From positions 105,462,001-105,526,000 of the forward strand of contig OZ231126.1 in assembly GCA_965153355.1 (NCBI GenBank): 64,000 nucleotides of DNA, read 5' to 3'. This DNA is from Flaccisagitta enflata (lineage: Eukaryota; Chaetognatha; Sagittoidea; Aphragmophora). The notes beneath the pieces are model-generated. The model did no database searches and was not told where the DNA came from. It saw only the letters and a list, made by a program, of their open reading frames with translations. Position 1 is the stretch's first letter, and each line of letters starts with the position of its first letter. A program made the position numbers and the translations under genes. This document shows positions 9,964 through 20,318 of this stretch, piece by piece.

Positions 9964-11148
9964 ATGACTCAAGAGGAACTGATAGACATTTACAACCAAA
10001 AGCCGATCATTCCTGAGTATCAGTCTTCAGACTTCGAAATTCTTCCTGCATTGCAACTTAAGGAAGAAAAGCGGAGGTTACCGACAGACAAGTATGTCGA
10101 AACTCCATATGAATATCGGACAGACATGATAGACATGCTGCTCAGATCAAATTCAAACAATTTTTCAGCTCTAAGTCGAAGAGGACAAATTGCAGCTAGA
10201 CAAGACAGTCTTCTTGTCGCTCGCACGCCTGATCTCGTTGCCACAATCATACATGACACACCTGACGGTATTCTAAGTGATGGGTTTGGGCATGAACAAT
10301 CATCAGTTTTGGATTATCTTAGTGAGTTGAACTTTATTTCGGACACAGTAGGGCCCCAAGACTCCACTCCCCTTTTTGGCTCATATCAAGAAGCACACGA
10401 GCATTTTAAAAAGGGGCCCCTTGCTGATGAAATAAGATGTCAGTACAAATTCTTTCTTAGTTGTCAATCACGTGACCTGGACATGCGGACAATCAGATTG
10501 CTCCTAAAAGGTGAGCTGAGCATGCAAGATGACTCAGTGGACATAGTCAGGAAAACTAGTCGACTGGCTCATGTTTTTATTGACGACTATGACTCACTCT
10601 TTCTTTTTCAAGACCTCATTTTCAGACTGGTCTTCCCCATTAAGGGCCATAAGGCCAGAGCCCTTTTAGTCCTCAGCCCCCCTGACCGCGCAAGAATTTC
10701 ACAGCGACATCACGCCCTTGCACATCGCGGATCGTTATACACATACACTGTGTTAGCCAACAGATACTACACGGTGAACATGTATCAAACCATTCTCAAC
10801 ACATGCAAAAGCTGCGCAACTTGCGCCAAGTTTCACTTAAATAAAAAGAAGATCGCTACGAATCTGACTAATGTGCTTGATCTCAGCTCCATCAGCCAAA
10901 TCGCATGCGATCTTATAGGGCCCCTAGAAAGGGCCCCTAGTACCCCCAGCAACAAAAAAGGGAACCCCTGGGATGAAAAAAGGACTAGAAAATTCTGGAT
11001 CCTATGTTTGGTCAACCCCATAACGGGGTTAAACCAATTTTTCTATCTCCCAGACAAAAAAGCCTCAACCGTGGTACGCACCATTTATGAAAAGTACTTA
11101 AGGTTCCATTCAGGCATTACTTCCATCCAGATGGACGAGGGGGGTTAG
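9964..11148 (+). CDS. pol: retroviral integrase, N-terminal and core domains
   Basis: After a 240-residue leader comes an HHCC zinc domain (HHALAHRG ... CKSCATC, about 10705-10830). The catalytic core follows with the first Asp in ACDLIGPL (about 10905) and the second in QMDEGG at the end of the ORF. A TAG at 11146-11148 lies directly after GluGlyGly, where family members continue with Phe-Thr. Homologous coding resumes immediately after it. A short Lys/Trp-containing insertion (NKKGNPWDEKRTRK) sits between the first two catalytic residues. Confidence 0.8.
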   Translation: MTQEELIDIYNQKPIIPEYQSSDFEILPALQLKEEKRRLPTDKYVETPYEYRTDMIDMLLRSNSNNFSALSRRGQIAARQDSLLVARTPDLVATIIHDTPDGILSDGFGHEQSSVLDYLSELNFISDTVGPQDSTPLFGSYQEAHEHFKKGPLADEIRCQYKFFLSCQSRDLDMRTIRLLLKGELSMQDDSVDIVRKTSRLAHVFIDDYDSLFLFQDLIFRLVFPIKGHKARALLVLSPPDRARISQRHHALAHRGSLYTYTVLANRYYTVNMYQTILNTCKSCATCAKFHLNKKKIATNLTNVLDLSSISQIACDLIGPLERAPSTPSNKKGNPWDEKRTRKFWILCLVNPITGLNQFFYLPDKKASTVVRTIYEKYLRFHSGITSIQMDEGG

Positions 11149-11438
11149 TTCACGGCATCACTGAACGCCGAGCTTGGAGCTTGATAAAGTTTTCTCTTAA
11201 GTTTACGTGCAAGTCAAATCCCCGTGCCAACCGGGCGGAACGATCAGTCGGTCAGTTGTCACATCTTCTCAAATCAGTCTGTCAAGGCTCGGACCTAAAC
11301 ATCAAAACCAAACTGACAGACCTCTCAATCATTTGCAACTCTGTGTACATGTCTGAAATAAGCAAACTGGCAGCCAATGACGTCCACGGTTGTTCCAATC
11401 GTGACGCATTGGCATACGGACCTTCCATCCTTTGTTAA
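11149..11438 (+). pseudogene. integrase core remainder with catalytic Glu
   Basis: Coding similarity continues from the TAG at 11146 as FTASLNAELGA, then moves to a second frame at about 11181. That frame carries NPRANRAERSVGQLSHLL, which fits the third catalytic residue (Glu) with the basic/polar helix typical of DDE integrases. The frame ends at TAA 11436-11438. At least one stop and one frameshift separate this piece from the first two catalytic residues. Confidence 0.65.
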
Positions 11439-11489
11439 AAGGAAGAGTACAGACACAAGGGAACACACTGGACCGACGTAGCAGACAGC

Positions 11490-11723
11490 ATGAGAGAGAT
11501 AATCAAAATTATCAGAGAACATTACAACTGTTTTGTCTCTCTCAAACGATCAAACTTGCATACCTTTGAATCACTAAACATCAAACAAGGAGACATCATA
11601 TATTTCTGCACGTATTCAAAGGCACACCCAATTGCTATCGGTCTGTCTACACTTTGTCCGTCATGGTCATTGGGCCGAGTAGAAAAAGTACTCTCACGTT
11701 TGGCTGCAATCATCAAACCGTAG
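11490..11723 (+). pseudogene. integrase C-terminal DNA-binding-like segment
   Basis: A 77-residue open piece contains the pattern Leu-Asn-Ile-Lys-Gln-Gly-Asp-Ile-Ile-Tyr followed by Pro-Ser-Trp-Ser-Leu-Gly-Arg-Val. This matches the position and hydrophobic pattern of the SH3-like C-terminal domain of Ty3/gypsy integrases (Gly-Asp-x-Val-x-Tyr ... Gly-x-Val). It is followed by a stop and then the charged tail. The assignment rests on order and pattern only. Confidence 0.5.
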
Positions 11724-11782
11724 CACGCGTCAGACGTCATCTCTCAGACATTCACCCAGTTTGAAACAAATCCGATTGGGCT

Positions 11783-12565
11783 TTGTCCAGTGAATGGAAG
11801 ACAAACTATAACGCTTACCATCGCGAAAAGGCCGGTCTCGATCTTGACAACGCGAAGACGGCTGAAGAACGAGATTTGGAGGCGATTAAGGTGAAGTCCG
11901 CTCTCCAAAGACAAAGATGTGAGAAGGATGAGACGATGCACGAACGAGAGACACGATATGGTAAATCCATGAGTGACGGCAAGAATTTGAAACATGATGA
12001 TTGCGGTAAATCCATGGGTAACACATCCGAGAAAAAGGGCGAAAAATCAGTACATTTTGAGAAAGTTGATAAACAATCCATGAGAGGAGATAAATCCGAG
12101 AGCGTTAGAGTCCGCGATCACATGGAGAGTGACAAAAACCACACGAGGGTCCGAGATTTTTTGAGAAAAAAAGATGGAGTCCGCACGAGAGATAACATGA
12201 GCATGGTTGGAAATGACGGATCATTTAAGAGTCGATCTTCGAAGGGCAAACTGATGCCCTGCGGTCACAATGCGCTTGCGCAGCATGGTCACAACGAGAA
12301 CGACGACGATGATTCTGTCGATGATCAATCGAGAAGAAAACTGAAGCCCCGCAGACACAATGCGCCGGCGCAGCTTGGTCTCGAAAATAGATCGAAGGAC
12401 AAACTAAAGCCACGCAAACACGATGCGCATGTGCAGCGTGTTTTCGATGATGATGATGATGATGATAATGATGACTCTCACGATAGTCTTTTGAGTGATA
12501 AAGGTGTGAATGTTTGCCGCTCAAAGCGCCTCTCTCGAAAGGCAAGGGTGAACTATCGAGAGTAA
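11783..12565 (+). CDS. charged C-terminal tail of Pol
   Basis: A 260-residue hydrophilic protein rich in Lys, Arg, Asp, Glu and Ser. It contains three copies of a ~28-residue repeat centred on KLKPRRHNAPAQ-like motifs (about 12247, 12340 and 12403), an Asp run at about 12445-12475 and a basic end SKRLSRKARVNY. Some animal Ty3/gypsy polyproteins end in a similar basic Arg-Ser motif after integrase, possibly for chromatin contact. Its place directly after the integrase C-terminal piece supports it being part of Pol. No catalytic domain is visible. Confidence 0.5.
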   Translation: MSSEWKTNYNAYHREKAGLDLDNAKTAEERDLEAIKVKSALQRQRCEKDETMHERETRYGKSMSDGKNLKHDDCGKSMGNTSEKKGEKSVHFEKVDKQSMRGDKSESVRVRDHMESDKNHTRVRDFLRKKDGVRTRDNMSMVGNDGSFKSRSSKGKLMPCGHNALAQHGHNENDDDDSVDDQSRRKLKPRRHNAPAQLGLENRSKDKLKPRKHDAHVQRVFDDDDDDDNDDSHDSLLSDKGVNVCRSKRLSRKARVNYRE

Positions 12566-13771
12566 ATATCAGTCAATGATCATCCAAGTGTAAATATGTA
12601 TACAATCTAGATAGTAATGTACAGTGCGACTCATAAAAAAAGAAACAACTTTCACTCTAATTTCACATAGTTTAAATTTAACTATTTTAATTGATATTCA
12701 TGAGCTTTTTAAAGAGCTTTAAAAAATAAATAATTTGCCACCAATCCCATCTAATTCAATCGATTTCTTTGGATTCTATGCTAAAATGAAGACAAAGGTA
12801 TCAAAACCTAAGTGGGAAAACAATAGATTTTCCATCATAGTTTAACGAGGACAAATTTTAGAAAAACTGTTGTAATTTTTGAACAAGTTGAGCTAAGAAC
12901 TCCAGAAACAGCTCAAATGACAGATTTTTTTCAAGGGCTTTTGTAATGTCATGGATTTTGATAGGTTTCACTCGATTTAAACCTTTTATGATTAAAAAAA
13001 AGAAAGATTTTTTCAATCACACAGATTTTGAAAAATGATGGATCTTTTTCCCCTCTTATAATATCCATATTAAAATGGAAGAAAGTAAACAAAATCAGTG
13101 ATCAAAAGATCTTTGATTCAAGACCAATCCCAGCCTCCTAGCTTTGCTTGTTCGGAAATGGCATTAGTTTTAAGTTAAATGGGTACATTTTGGTTATGCA
13201 CCATTTCAAACTTGATAATCAATACTCTCCAGACTTTTCTTCACTGTGTCTAAATGAATTGAGCTAAAACCGAGAAATTAGCGGCAAATGAAAGCTCTTT
13301 TGAATATCTTTCAAATGGTCTATGATATCAATTGATTTCCTGTACTGCAAAGGATAAAAATCAAATAAAAAAGGTCACTTTCTCTATCTTGTTAAGAATT
13401 CACAGTTCATACACAGATTCTGACACCATATCTTCTTTTTACTATAAAATCCGAAATAATTGACATAAACTCGCGGGATTGGTGACATTAGCTTAATTTG
13501 ATGACACTCTTTCCATATCTCATAAAGAAAATATCAAAAAATCATTTTTTTTATAAGAAATATCTTATAAAACAGCTGTTTCCTTTTTTATGGTTCACAG
13601 TGTAGTTTGTCCGTACACCATTTTGATTTGATTCACCTGTAATTGCAATTTCATGTAATCAAAATTTCAAACCTTCGTTGAGAAAAACTACAAACACGAT
13701 GTCAATCGAGAACAAAACTCCAAATAACACACTATCGATTGATCCATCCAAATGTCCGTACACAATTGCCC
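12566..13771. other. AT-rich non-coding stretch
   Basis: About 1.2 kb with no open frame, no strong repeat and no obvious promoter. It lies between the end of the retroelement Pol and the 3' end of the minus-strand spliced gene, and may contain that gene's 3' UTR. Several T-rich stretches at 13500-13600 (plus strand) would be A-rich in the minus-strand transcript. Confidence 0.5.
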
Positions 13772-15105
13772 TCAAGGGAAACGCTGAAAAAGATCAAATT
13801 CAGTGCGAAACTTCTTGAGTGACGCATCAAGATCAGAAAATAGGTTAAAAGCCTCGATGGGCAAACGTTGAGGAACGCGAATTGAGGCCAAGTAGTAAAA
13901 TTGGTGTAGCTGAGGAAAGTACATTTGACGATGATCAAAACAATTATCACAGGAGAACTTCGTGGCGGCGATTTGTTTCAACATTTCTCGAAGGGTCTCC
14001 AAATATGTCAGATTGACAACGCCTTCCCTGATAGAGCAATTAACACTTAATTATTTATCATGTCATGTCATACACGATAATGTCATGTCATGCCTAGTTC
14101 CAATATTGATACCTGGTCTTCTGGCAGATTCGATAATGACACATGGTGACTGCTTGTCCAACAACCTTATTGTGTTCCTGACATCCGTAGCAACCGTACT
14201 TGCTATCTTAATGAGATACAATCTCAACTTTAACATAACAGCATACAAACGAAGGAAATGGCTAACCTATACAACTCATAACCATGATAATTAACCTGAA
14301 GTAAAGCAGATGGCAGATAAATTCCAAGCAATTCGCTTGTCCTGTGGCATGATCTTTGATGGGTAAGTACGAATGCAAAGTTTCATGAAGCGTTTGTATT
14401 GAAGCAACAGGGACATCAAAATGAGGACGACATAACCAGGGGTGACGCATTCGAACGTAAACAAGGTGTAGAACCAATAACCGAAGGCAACGCCGAAAAA
14501 GGCCTTGCCAATAACTGAGAGAAAAATCCATGAATGATTAATGATCAATGAATGATCCATGAACATGTTTCATATCACTGTTGTCTGTCCATTGTCTGTC
14601 TTGTCTGTCTTGGAATGACTCATCGCTTGTCAGAAGGCGGTTGAATGCTTGAACCAAACAATACATGGTGTACTGCTTGACAGGATGCTTCCGTAAGAAG
14701 AAGTTTCAATAGGCATCAATAAGACCGGGGAAAACTTTTAGCGACTCTGTAACATGAAAGGGAAAAGAAATTGTTATCAGAATGAGAGGAATGAAGGTTC
14801 GATCGATCGAAGCAGATCAATTGAATCATTCATTATATCGAATTAATGAAATGGTAGATGTGACAAATCTGACCAATCTGACCAAATGACCAATTTGACC
14901 GATCATCGTTCATTAGCGATGACAATTTTGATATAAAAACAAACCACTCATCGATGCTGATACCATTTCTTTCCAAACAATCATACATTCAAGCAATCAA
15001 ATACCAATATCAGATACAAACAATCTTATACAAACACGAGTCATTTTCATATGCTATATGACAAACTGTTTTCATAACTGTTTTGTGAAATAGTGAAAAT
15101 GGCCG

Positions 15106-15136
<31 letters not shown>

Positions 15137-16519
15137 CGAAGAACAGCGTCAACAACAGGAAATCGTCACAGAATGCTCACCAACATTCTGTGCATGCGAT
15201 CCAAACTTGGATCGCTGTCAACAAGGATTTCCAAACAATTGGTCCAATGCCTGGGCCGAAATGGCTCACGGCTTCCACACATACCGTGTCCAACAGCGCA
15301 TTGACGCATCCGTGCAAAACTCTTACCATGAAAAGTCAACTTCCAACATCAGAAGACACTTCATGGCAAGCCGTTTTACAACGCAACAAAACCCTGCTTC
15401 CATGTGGGGAAGATTTAAAAGAAATCTACGAGTGGCTCGAGAGAACTCGATGTTGTCCATTCGAAGACCAGGCAACATTGCCTCTCGCCCCTTCGGCATT
15501 TTGGTGCCGGAGCAAGCGGCCGAGGGCCCGCTTCAACACCTAGAGGCCCTCCAAGGTCAAGACCATTTGGCCAAAGACGCCGAACTGGTCTGTGACCACG
15601 AAAATGGTTACTGTATTTCGGGCAACTCGAACAGCAGTAACTCATTAGAACAATCACGCAAAAGGCAGCAATAAACATTTTGTTGTAGCATCTTCTGTAA
15701 ATATCGTTGTATAAGCATTGATAAATTGAGTTCGACTAAAATGCTCATTTGCATATTGCTGTAAATATGTTTTGTCTCTTTAGAAAAAACAAAAGGGACT
15801 CAAGCCTCAAGAATAATTAGAAAACTTTCACTAAATGAAAAAAAAGGCATTTTAGAATGAAAAAATGCATAAATAATAAAATTTCAGCAAAATTGTGCGA
15901 ACACATATGTATAGTCAAGCAAAAATCATCTAGATTAAAATGATTTTAACTCTATCAAAAAATAATCATCACTGACGTCCAAAACAGTCAACGACGTCGC
16001 ATCACTATTTAATGGTCTCCTTGAGACAAAAATACTCAACAAAAAGAGACCTGGGAAATATATATCACCTGTATCATAAGCAGTACTTTCACCATCATTG
16101 GCGTTTGAGTTTGAGTTGCTCAAAAGTGGGTGGATACAGTTGACTTGACGACAAACGCGTCTTCCGCTGCTGTCGCTCCCGTCCATCGGTTCACTCTGTT
16201 CACTACCGCTTGACGACGATCCGCGACGGTTGTTGTTTGCACTGCGATAGCCGCACATAAATGAACTGCGACGCTCGGCCTGGCGCCACTGATTCTTGTC
16301 TTTTGTATCATCTGAAATTTCGGGACTCTCACATGCGCGCGTCTCATCTTCTTTTGGAGCGGCGTCATTGCGATGGGGTGCGACGCTAGCATTTCTATCT
16401 GCTCGGCGTTTTGTTTTATTGTAATTGTTATAATCCACTGTCGCATCGGTGTCATTTCCGGCGGCCCCGTCATCAACTGGTAGACGCTTCTCTTTCGGAA
16501 CGGCTCCGGCAGTAGCCAT
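13772..16519 (-). CDS. five-exon gene, membrane protein with Cys/His-rich segment (unidentified)
   Basis: Exons on the minus strand: 16069-16519, 14579-14746, 14296-14514, 14113-14206 and 13772-14027 (stop at 13772-13774). Every junction has GT-AG borders and reading phases agree throughout (451, 168, 219, 94 and 256 nt). Exon 1 encodes a 150-residue disordered, Ser/Asn/Asp-rich N-terminus starting at ATG 16519. Exon 3 carries one or two membrane segments (GVAFGYWFYTLFTF; VVLILMSLLLQY). Exon 4 is Cys/His-rich (CYGCQEHNK ... CHYRIC), suggesting zinc binding or disulfides. Exon 5 has another Cys pair (CDNC) in a soluble helical domain. One in-frame TGA lies in exon 2 at 14706-14708, so that exon is misdrawn or the gene is damaged. 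No family was recognised. Confidence 0.6.
14931..14938 (+). promoter_or_regulatory. TATA box of nested plus-strand gene
   Basis: ATATAAAA at 14931, preceded by short repeated GACCAAT/GACC motifs (14869-14905) and followed by a 160-nt leader to the ATG at 15099. Spacing suits RNA polymerase II initiation near 14960. Confidence 0.5.
15099..15674 (+). CDS. small intronless Asn-rich protein, nested antisense (unidentified)
   Basis: A 191-residue open frame from ATG 15099 to TAA 15672-15674, lying wholly inside intron 1 of the minus-strand gene. The N-terminus has a ten-residue Asn run encoded by AAC repeats, then a Gln/Glu patch, a Cys-containing segment (CSPTFCACDPNLDRC) and a basic middle (MWGRFKRNLRVAREN). 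A TATA box lies 160 bp upstream and AATAAA (15670-15675) overlaps the stop, so the layout is that of a compact single-exon transcription unit. No domain was recognised. It could be a host retrogene or an accessory gene of the surrounding retroelement, with which it shares strand. Confidence 0.5.
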
Positions 16520-17120
16520 CTTATCGCAAAATTTGACGATTTTAGAAAATTTAAATTGAGAATTTTGAGAAGTCCAAAAATCAACAAATGATGATTGCTG
16601 ATTGAATGAATTGTGTGAGGTAAAGACGATTCATTGATTAAGTAACAGGGGGGATGATGAGCCCAGAGGGAAGAAGAAGATAAAAATTTTAAAATTTAAA
16701 AGAAGAGCACTTATAAGGAAGAAGAACATACACAGAAAGGTCCTTAGCCTCTCTTGGCCTCTAACCTCCGATCCCGATTTGGCCGTGATCATTGAGCTTG
16801 CCTTGGTCAATCACCCCAAGTCTTGTTCTCCGCCTCGTGGTCAAATCGATTGCCCATACCTTAAAAAACATAAATCTCTCGAATTGCAGACTTTTATGAG
16901 TTTTTGGCAAATTTCCACTCATGATCAACGACTCACAACATTCACATGGGTATTACTAAGCAATAAATCTGTCTCTCCCTTGGCTTGCCTGAAACTAAAA
17001 GTTAATTGAAGCCAATAAAAGAGAAACAAAGAAAACAAACATAACATAAATGAAAACAAGACAATAAAAATAACAAACAAGGAAGGAGGCCTTTCTGGCC
17101 AACGGCTCCCGTCTACCTAT

Positions 17121-17123
<3 letters not shown>
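16520..17123. other. intergenic stretch, probable 5' region of the minus-strand gene
   Basis: About 600 bp upstream of the minus-strand ATG at 16519. No convincing coding potential. A short open frame at 16779-17009 lacks any domain or composition signal and is not called. Confidence 0.4.

Positions 17124-17173
<50 letters not shown>
17124..17173. repeat. (CT)n microsatellite
   Basis: About 25 uninterrupted CT dinucleotides, with CT-rich flanks to about 17310 that form the downstream side of the terminal exon of the next minus-strand gene. Confidence 0.95.
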
Positions 17174-17176
<3 letters not shown>

Positions 17177-17312
17177 CTTTCATTTTCTCTCTCTCTTTAT
17201 GTTATTCTTTTGTCGCTCTTTATTGTCATTCTTTCAATCTTTTAGCATTGTCTCTTTCTCCATCTTTTGTTATCTCTTTCTCCTGTTTGCCCATCCTTCC
17301 TTTTTTCTTTCT

Positions 17313-18263
17313 TCAGACGGGCGTCACACGGCCACTTCCGGTCGAGGCGCTGGCGCTGTCAGCGGCCAGGCTGCTGTTGGTGTTGTTGTTGCTGCTGCGG
17401 CTGTCAAGACTGCCGCGCTTGGCTGCCGCCTCCTCCACCTCCCGCAGCTCCATGGCCCCGACCGCCAGCCTGTCGAGGGCAGAGTTAAGCGTTGATCTGT
17501 GGGTAAAAGAAAGGCAGGGGCAGTTTTTAGCATAATATATAGCACATGGGACCTGATATCAACCCTTTCCATTTCATACTCACCCCATTGAGATTTTCTC
17601 ATCCACGGAGTCTCCCGAGGATCTGTGGGTAGAGAAGGTTTACATGTAACATTCAGCTTCACATCCAGCCTTCACTGACACATTTATTTTCATTGCACCC
17701 ATCCTCTTCTCATGATACTCACCCTTTCAACCACGCTCCCACACGCTCCCACACGCTCCCACACGGGGCTCTGGCCTTCGGGCTGGGGCTCACCCCTCCT
17801 TCTAACACATTGAGTCACTGAAGCAATAAAAATGAGCAAGAGACCATTTGAGTTTTAATCGACCGACCATAAGTAAAGAACCCAGACTGACCATAGTTGA
17901 TAACCCAGACCAACCATGCAAAATAACCCAGACTTTTGACCTCAATCCTTCACTTACATTCGGCAAAGGTGAGCCAAAAGGCCATCGCCAACGCCGCAAC
18001 GACCAGACTGATGAGCACATAACTGTCAAAGATAATCCATGGTTAATTAACACTCGAATCTGCCGATACGAAGACCAACATTACATTTCAAACCCCGAGA
18101 CTCCATACTTACATCCATGAGGGGGTAGCCACGGCGGGCTCCCTGGGGTGGCGGCCCGTCATGAGGAGTGGCGGTGGTGTTGCCCCACAGCATCACCTCC
18201 ACCGCCTCTGTCACCACCTCCACCACTCCGCCCAAACAGCGTTTGGCGAGGTAGGAAATATTC
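17313..18263 (-). CDS. 3' part of a second spliced gene (membrane protein, unidentified)
   Basis: Terminal exon 17313-17496 (stop at 17313-17315; Asn/Ser/Ala-rich tail) joins in phase to a 39-nt exon 17584-17622, and that to an exon ending at 17723 (start near 17795-17801). Acceptors and donors are GT-AG with good polypyrimidine tracts. Two further exon-like blocks lie upstream on the same strand. One is 17958-18022, which encodes a hydrophobic helix (LISLVVAALAMAFWLTF). The other is 18113-18263, which encodes YLAKRCLGGVVEVVTEAVEV and ends in a Pro/Gly-rich stretch. Phases at the two upstream junctions do not close with the obvious sites, so those borders are provisional. The gene is incomplete at its 5' side and its family is unknown. 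Confidence 0.5.
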
Positions 18264-19340
18264 CTGATAATCAAAATACAAAGACGCGCTTAAAACACAG
18301 ACTTAAGTTTTACATTCATAACCTACTTATAAAGCAAAACGAAACAAGAGCAAAACAAAATAAAACTAGAAAACTATTTAAACAAAACTAAAATTACTCT
18401 AAAGTCATATATAATATTCATTCATACTTGCAGACAGACGGACCAACTACTTACTTATTGCCATAAGATCGTGAGGCAGAGACGATGCACTCGACTTCCA
18501 ACGCCGACAAATCCGACCAACCAACTGACAAGCCAACCAACGTACTATTGACGACCGACAACATGACAACGATAGGATACGTATGACTCTACGTACGGAC
18601 AATGAAAAAGTTTTAGGCCAATAACGTAGTTTAAAATCTTGTAACACTCGAACGAGACCGACGGACTTCTCCGACTTTTAAAATAAGAATAGAAAACTCC
18701 AGGACTTAAAATCATCAACCTACAAGCGAAAAAACGAAGCGAAGAAAAGAAATCAAAAAAGAGGATCGCGATGTGTGACCCACTGATGATCCTCAAATTT
18801 ACACTTTCTCGATGGGTGTTCTTAATTACCAGACACCCTCCCGGGAAAAAACATAACTCAATAATGTGTGAATCTTCTTTGCTGTCGACCTATAGGGTGG
18901 CAAGTTTTTTCTTCTCACCAAAAATCCAAAGGAAATAAAGGCTTATTTCAGTACTTGCAAGTGGATATCAAAGGGCTGATATGCTTGTAGAGTTTGAAGT
19001 AATACAGTTTGCAATCTCATGGGATGATTAGCAGCCGGGCCAGGCTTTCAAGAAATAATGGACTATGAGCTTGGGTCAAGACTGAAGGTCACTCGTATAA
19101 AATGAGGCTCATGGTCATTATTGCTCTTCATCGTGGGATGGGGTACTTTGTTCACTTTCTCACCCAATAGTAGAAATTGAAGGCTAATGAAAACTAGCAT
19201 CTCAGCTCCTGATCTTCGAGGGTACTCATGATACCCCCCTCCCCACATTCTCTTCCTTCGCTCTCTCCCTGTCTGTCTGTAGTAGTCAATCTTCGTCGTA
19301 CTTCTCCTCTCGCCTGTCTGGCCCACATTCTTTCGCCTCC
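18264..19340. other. no supported gene
   Basis: About 1.1 kb of mixed sequence upstream (minus sense) of the second spliced gene. Short open frames exist at 18447-18647 and 18545-18796, but they lack clear splice borders or domains. Further 5' exons of the minus-strand gene may lie here, but none could be supported. Confidence 0.4.
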
Positions 19341-19345
19341 CCCAG
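19328..19345 (+). promoter_or_regulatory. probable env splice acceptor
   Basis: A pyrimidine-rich tract ending in CCCCCAG at 19345, eleven bases before the envelope ATG at 19356. Retroviral and errantivirus envelopes are made from a spliced subgenomic RNA, so an acceptor at this spot is expected. The donor was not identified. Confidence 0.45.
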
Positions 19346-19355
19346 ACGAACGATA

Positions 19356-20318
19356 ATGGGAGAGAAGCGAAAGGAAGAAATTTTCATGTGCGTGCCCCTG
19401 ATGATTGCAATATGCACAACCCGTGTATCGTCCAACGCCGTCACTTTAAACACTCCAGACCCACGAATCCCATGCATTAGCCTAGAAATGGCTTTGCCAA
19501 TTGTTAAAATTCAAAACTCACCTCCAAGTACTTTAGACCTTTCTTTTGATTTTGATATGGAAAAATTATATTCTAGAAGATATGGCCCCACTTCAACTAC
19601 CAGTAAACAACATGAGAAAACTTTTAATTGTGCTTTAAAAGTAGGAAGTGAAAAATCAGAATTGATTGATGGATTCATTTTAAGAGTTTTGGGACTGATT
19701 AGCTTGAGAAAAGAGTCTTACATTGCGGACGGACGAAATTATGATAAACATGACAAACAGACCACCGAACGACTTACACGAAGGATTAGAGAACATAATT
19801 GAAGCGAGAGTTTCGATCATGATCCAGGAGAGAGAAAAAGTTTAAAACTAAGCCGAGCAATCTCAGCGTTGGATGAGCGTCTGACCTTTGATGAAGTTTG
19901 GCTGGAGAATCAGGTTCGAGGTGACCTAAACAGAGGAACAAATTCGACTGATTTTGACCCAAATGATTCAAAGGGCAGGAGCAGAAGAGACCCAGCCTCA
20001 GTAGTAGCTATTATAGTAGCCCTAGTGAGCCTCTCTGCTACAGCAACTTCAACCTTGTTCCTCGGTGCGCGTCTTGAAAAATTAGTAGACTATATAGATA
20101 CTTTATCTGAAACTGTGGAAGGCGATTGGCAAAACCTAAAAACTAGCTATCGAGATTTAACATTATTGAAAGATGGGCAGGGTAGTATTGCGGCAGGAGC
20201 ACATTATATGACCCAAGTCATTCGGAGGCTTCTCGACTACAACCTTTGCCATGCCCAACAAAACCCGACTTATGCTAGAGCTCCGGTCCATCGCAGCCCG
20301 ACTCGATGGTATTTTTGA
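19356..20318 (+). CDS. env: errantivirus-like envelope, surface part and fusion peptide (one in-frame stop)
   Basis: ATG 19356 opens a signal-peptide-like N-terminus (MCVPLMIAICTTRVSSNA), followed by a surface subunit of about 200 residues. A TGA at 19800-19802 breaks the frame, which then continues in the same phase to 20318. The polybasic site GRSRRD (about 19975-19992) matches a furin cleavage site. It is directly followed by a ~24-residue hydrophobic stretch (VVAIIVALVSLSATATSTLF) in fusion-peptide position and then a coiled-coil region. The layout matches insect errantivirus and baculovirus-F-type envelopes. The reading passes into the next frame near 20255. Confidence 0.7.

Noticed and set aside
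16779-17009. 76-residue plus-strand frame
   Set aside because: No domain, no splice or promoter signals, length expected by chance.
17199-17535. Plus-strand frames rich in Leu/Ala/Cys over 17.2-17.5 kb
   Set aside because: They are antisense shadows of the terminal exon of the minus-strand gene, which has a good acceptor and stop.
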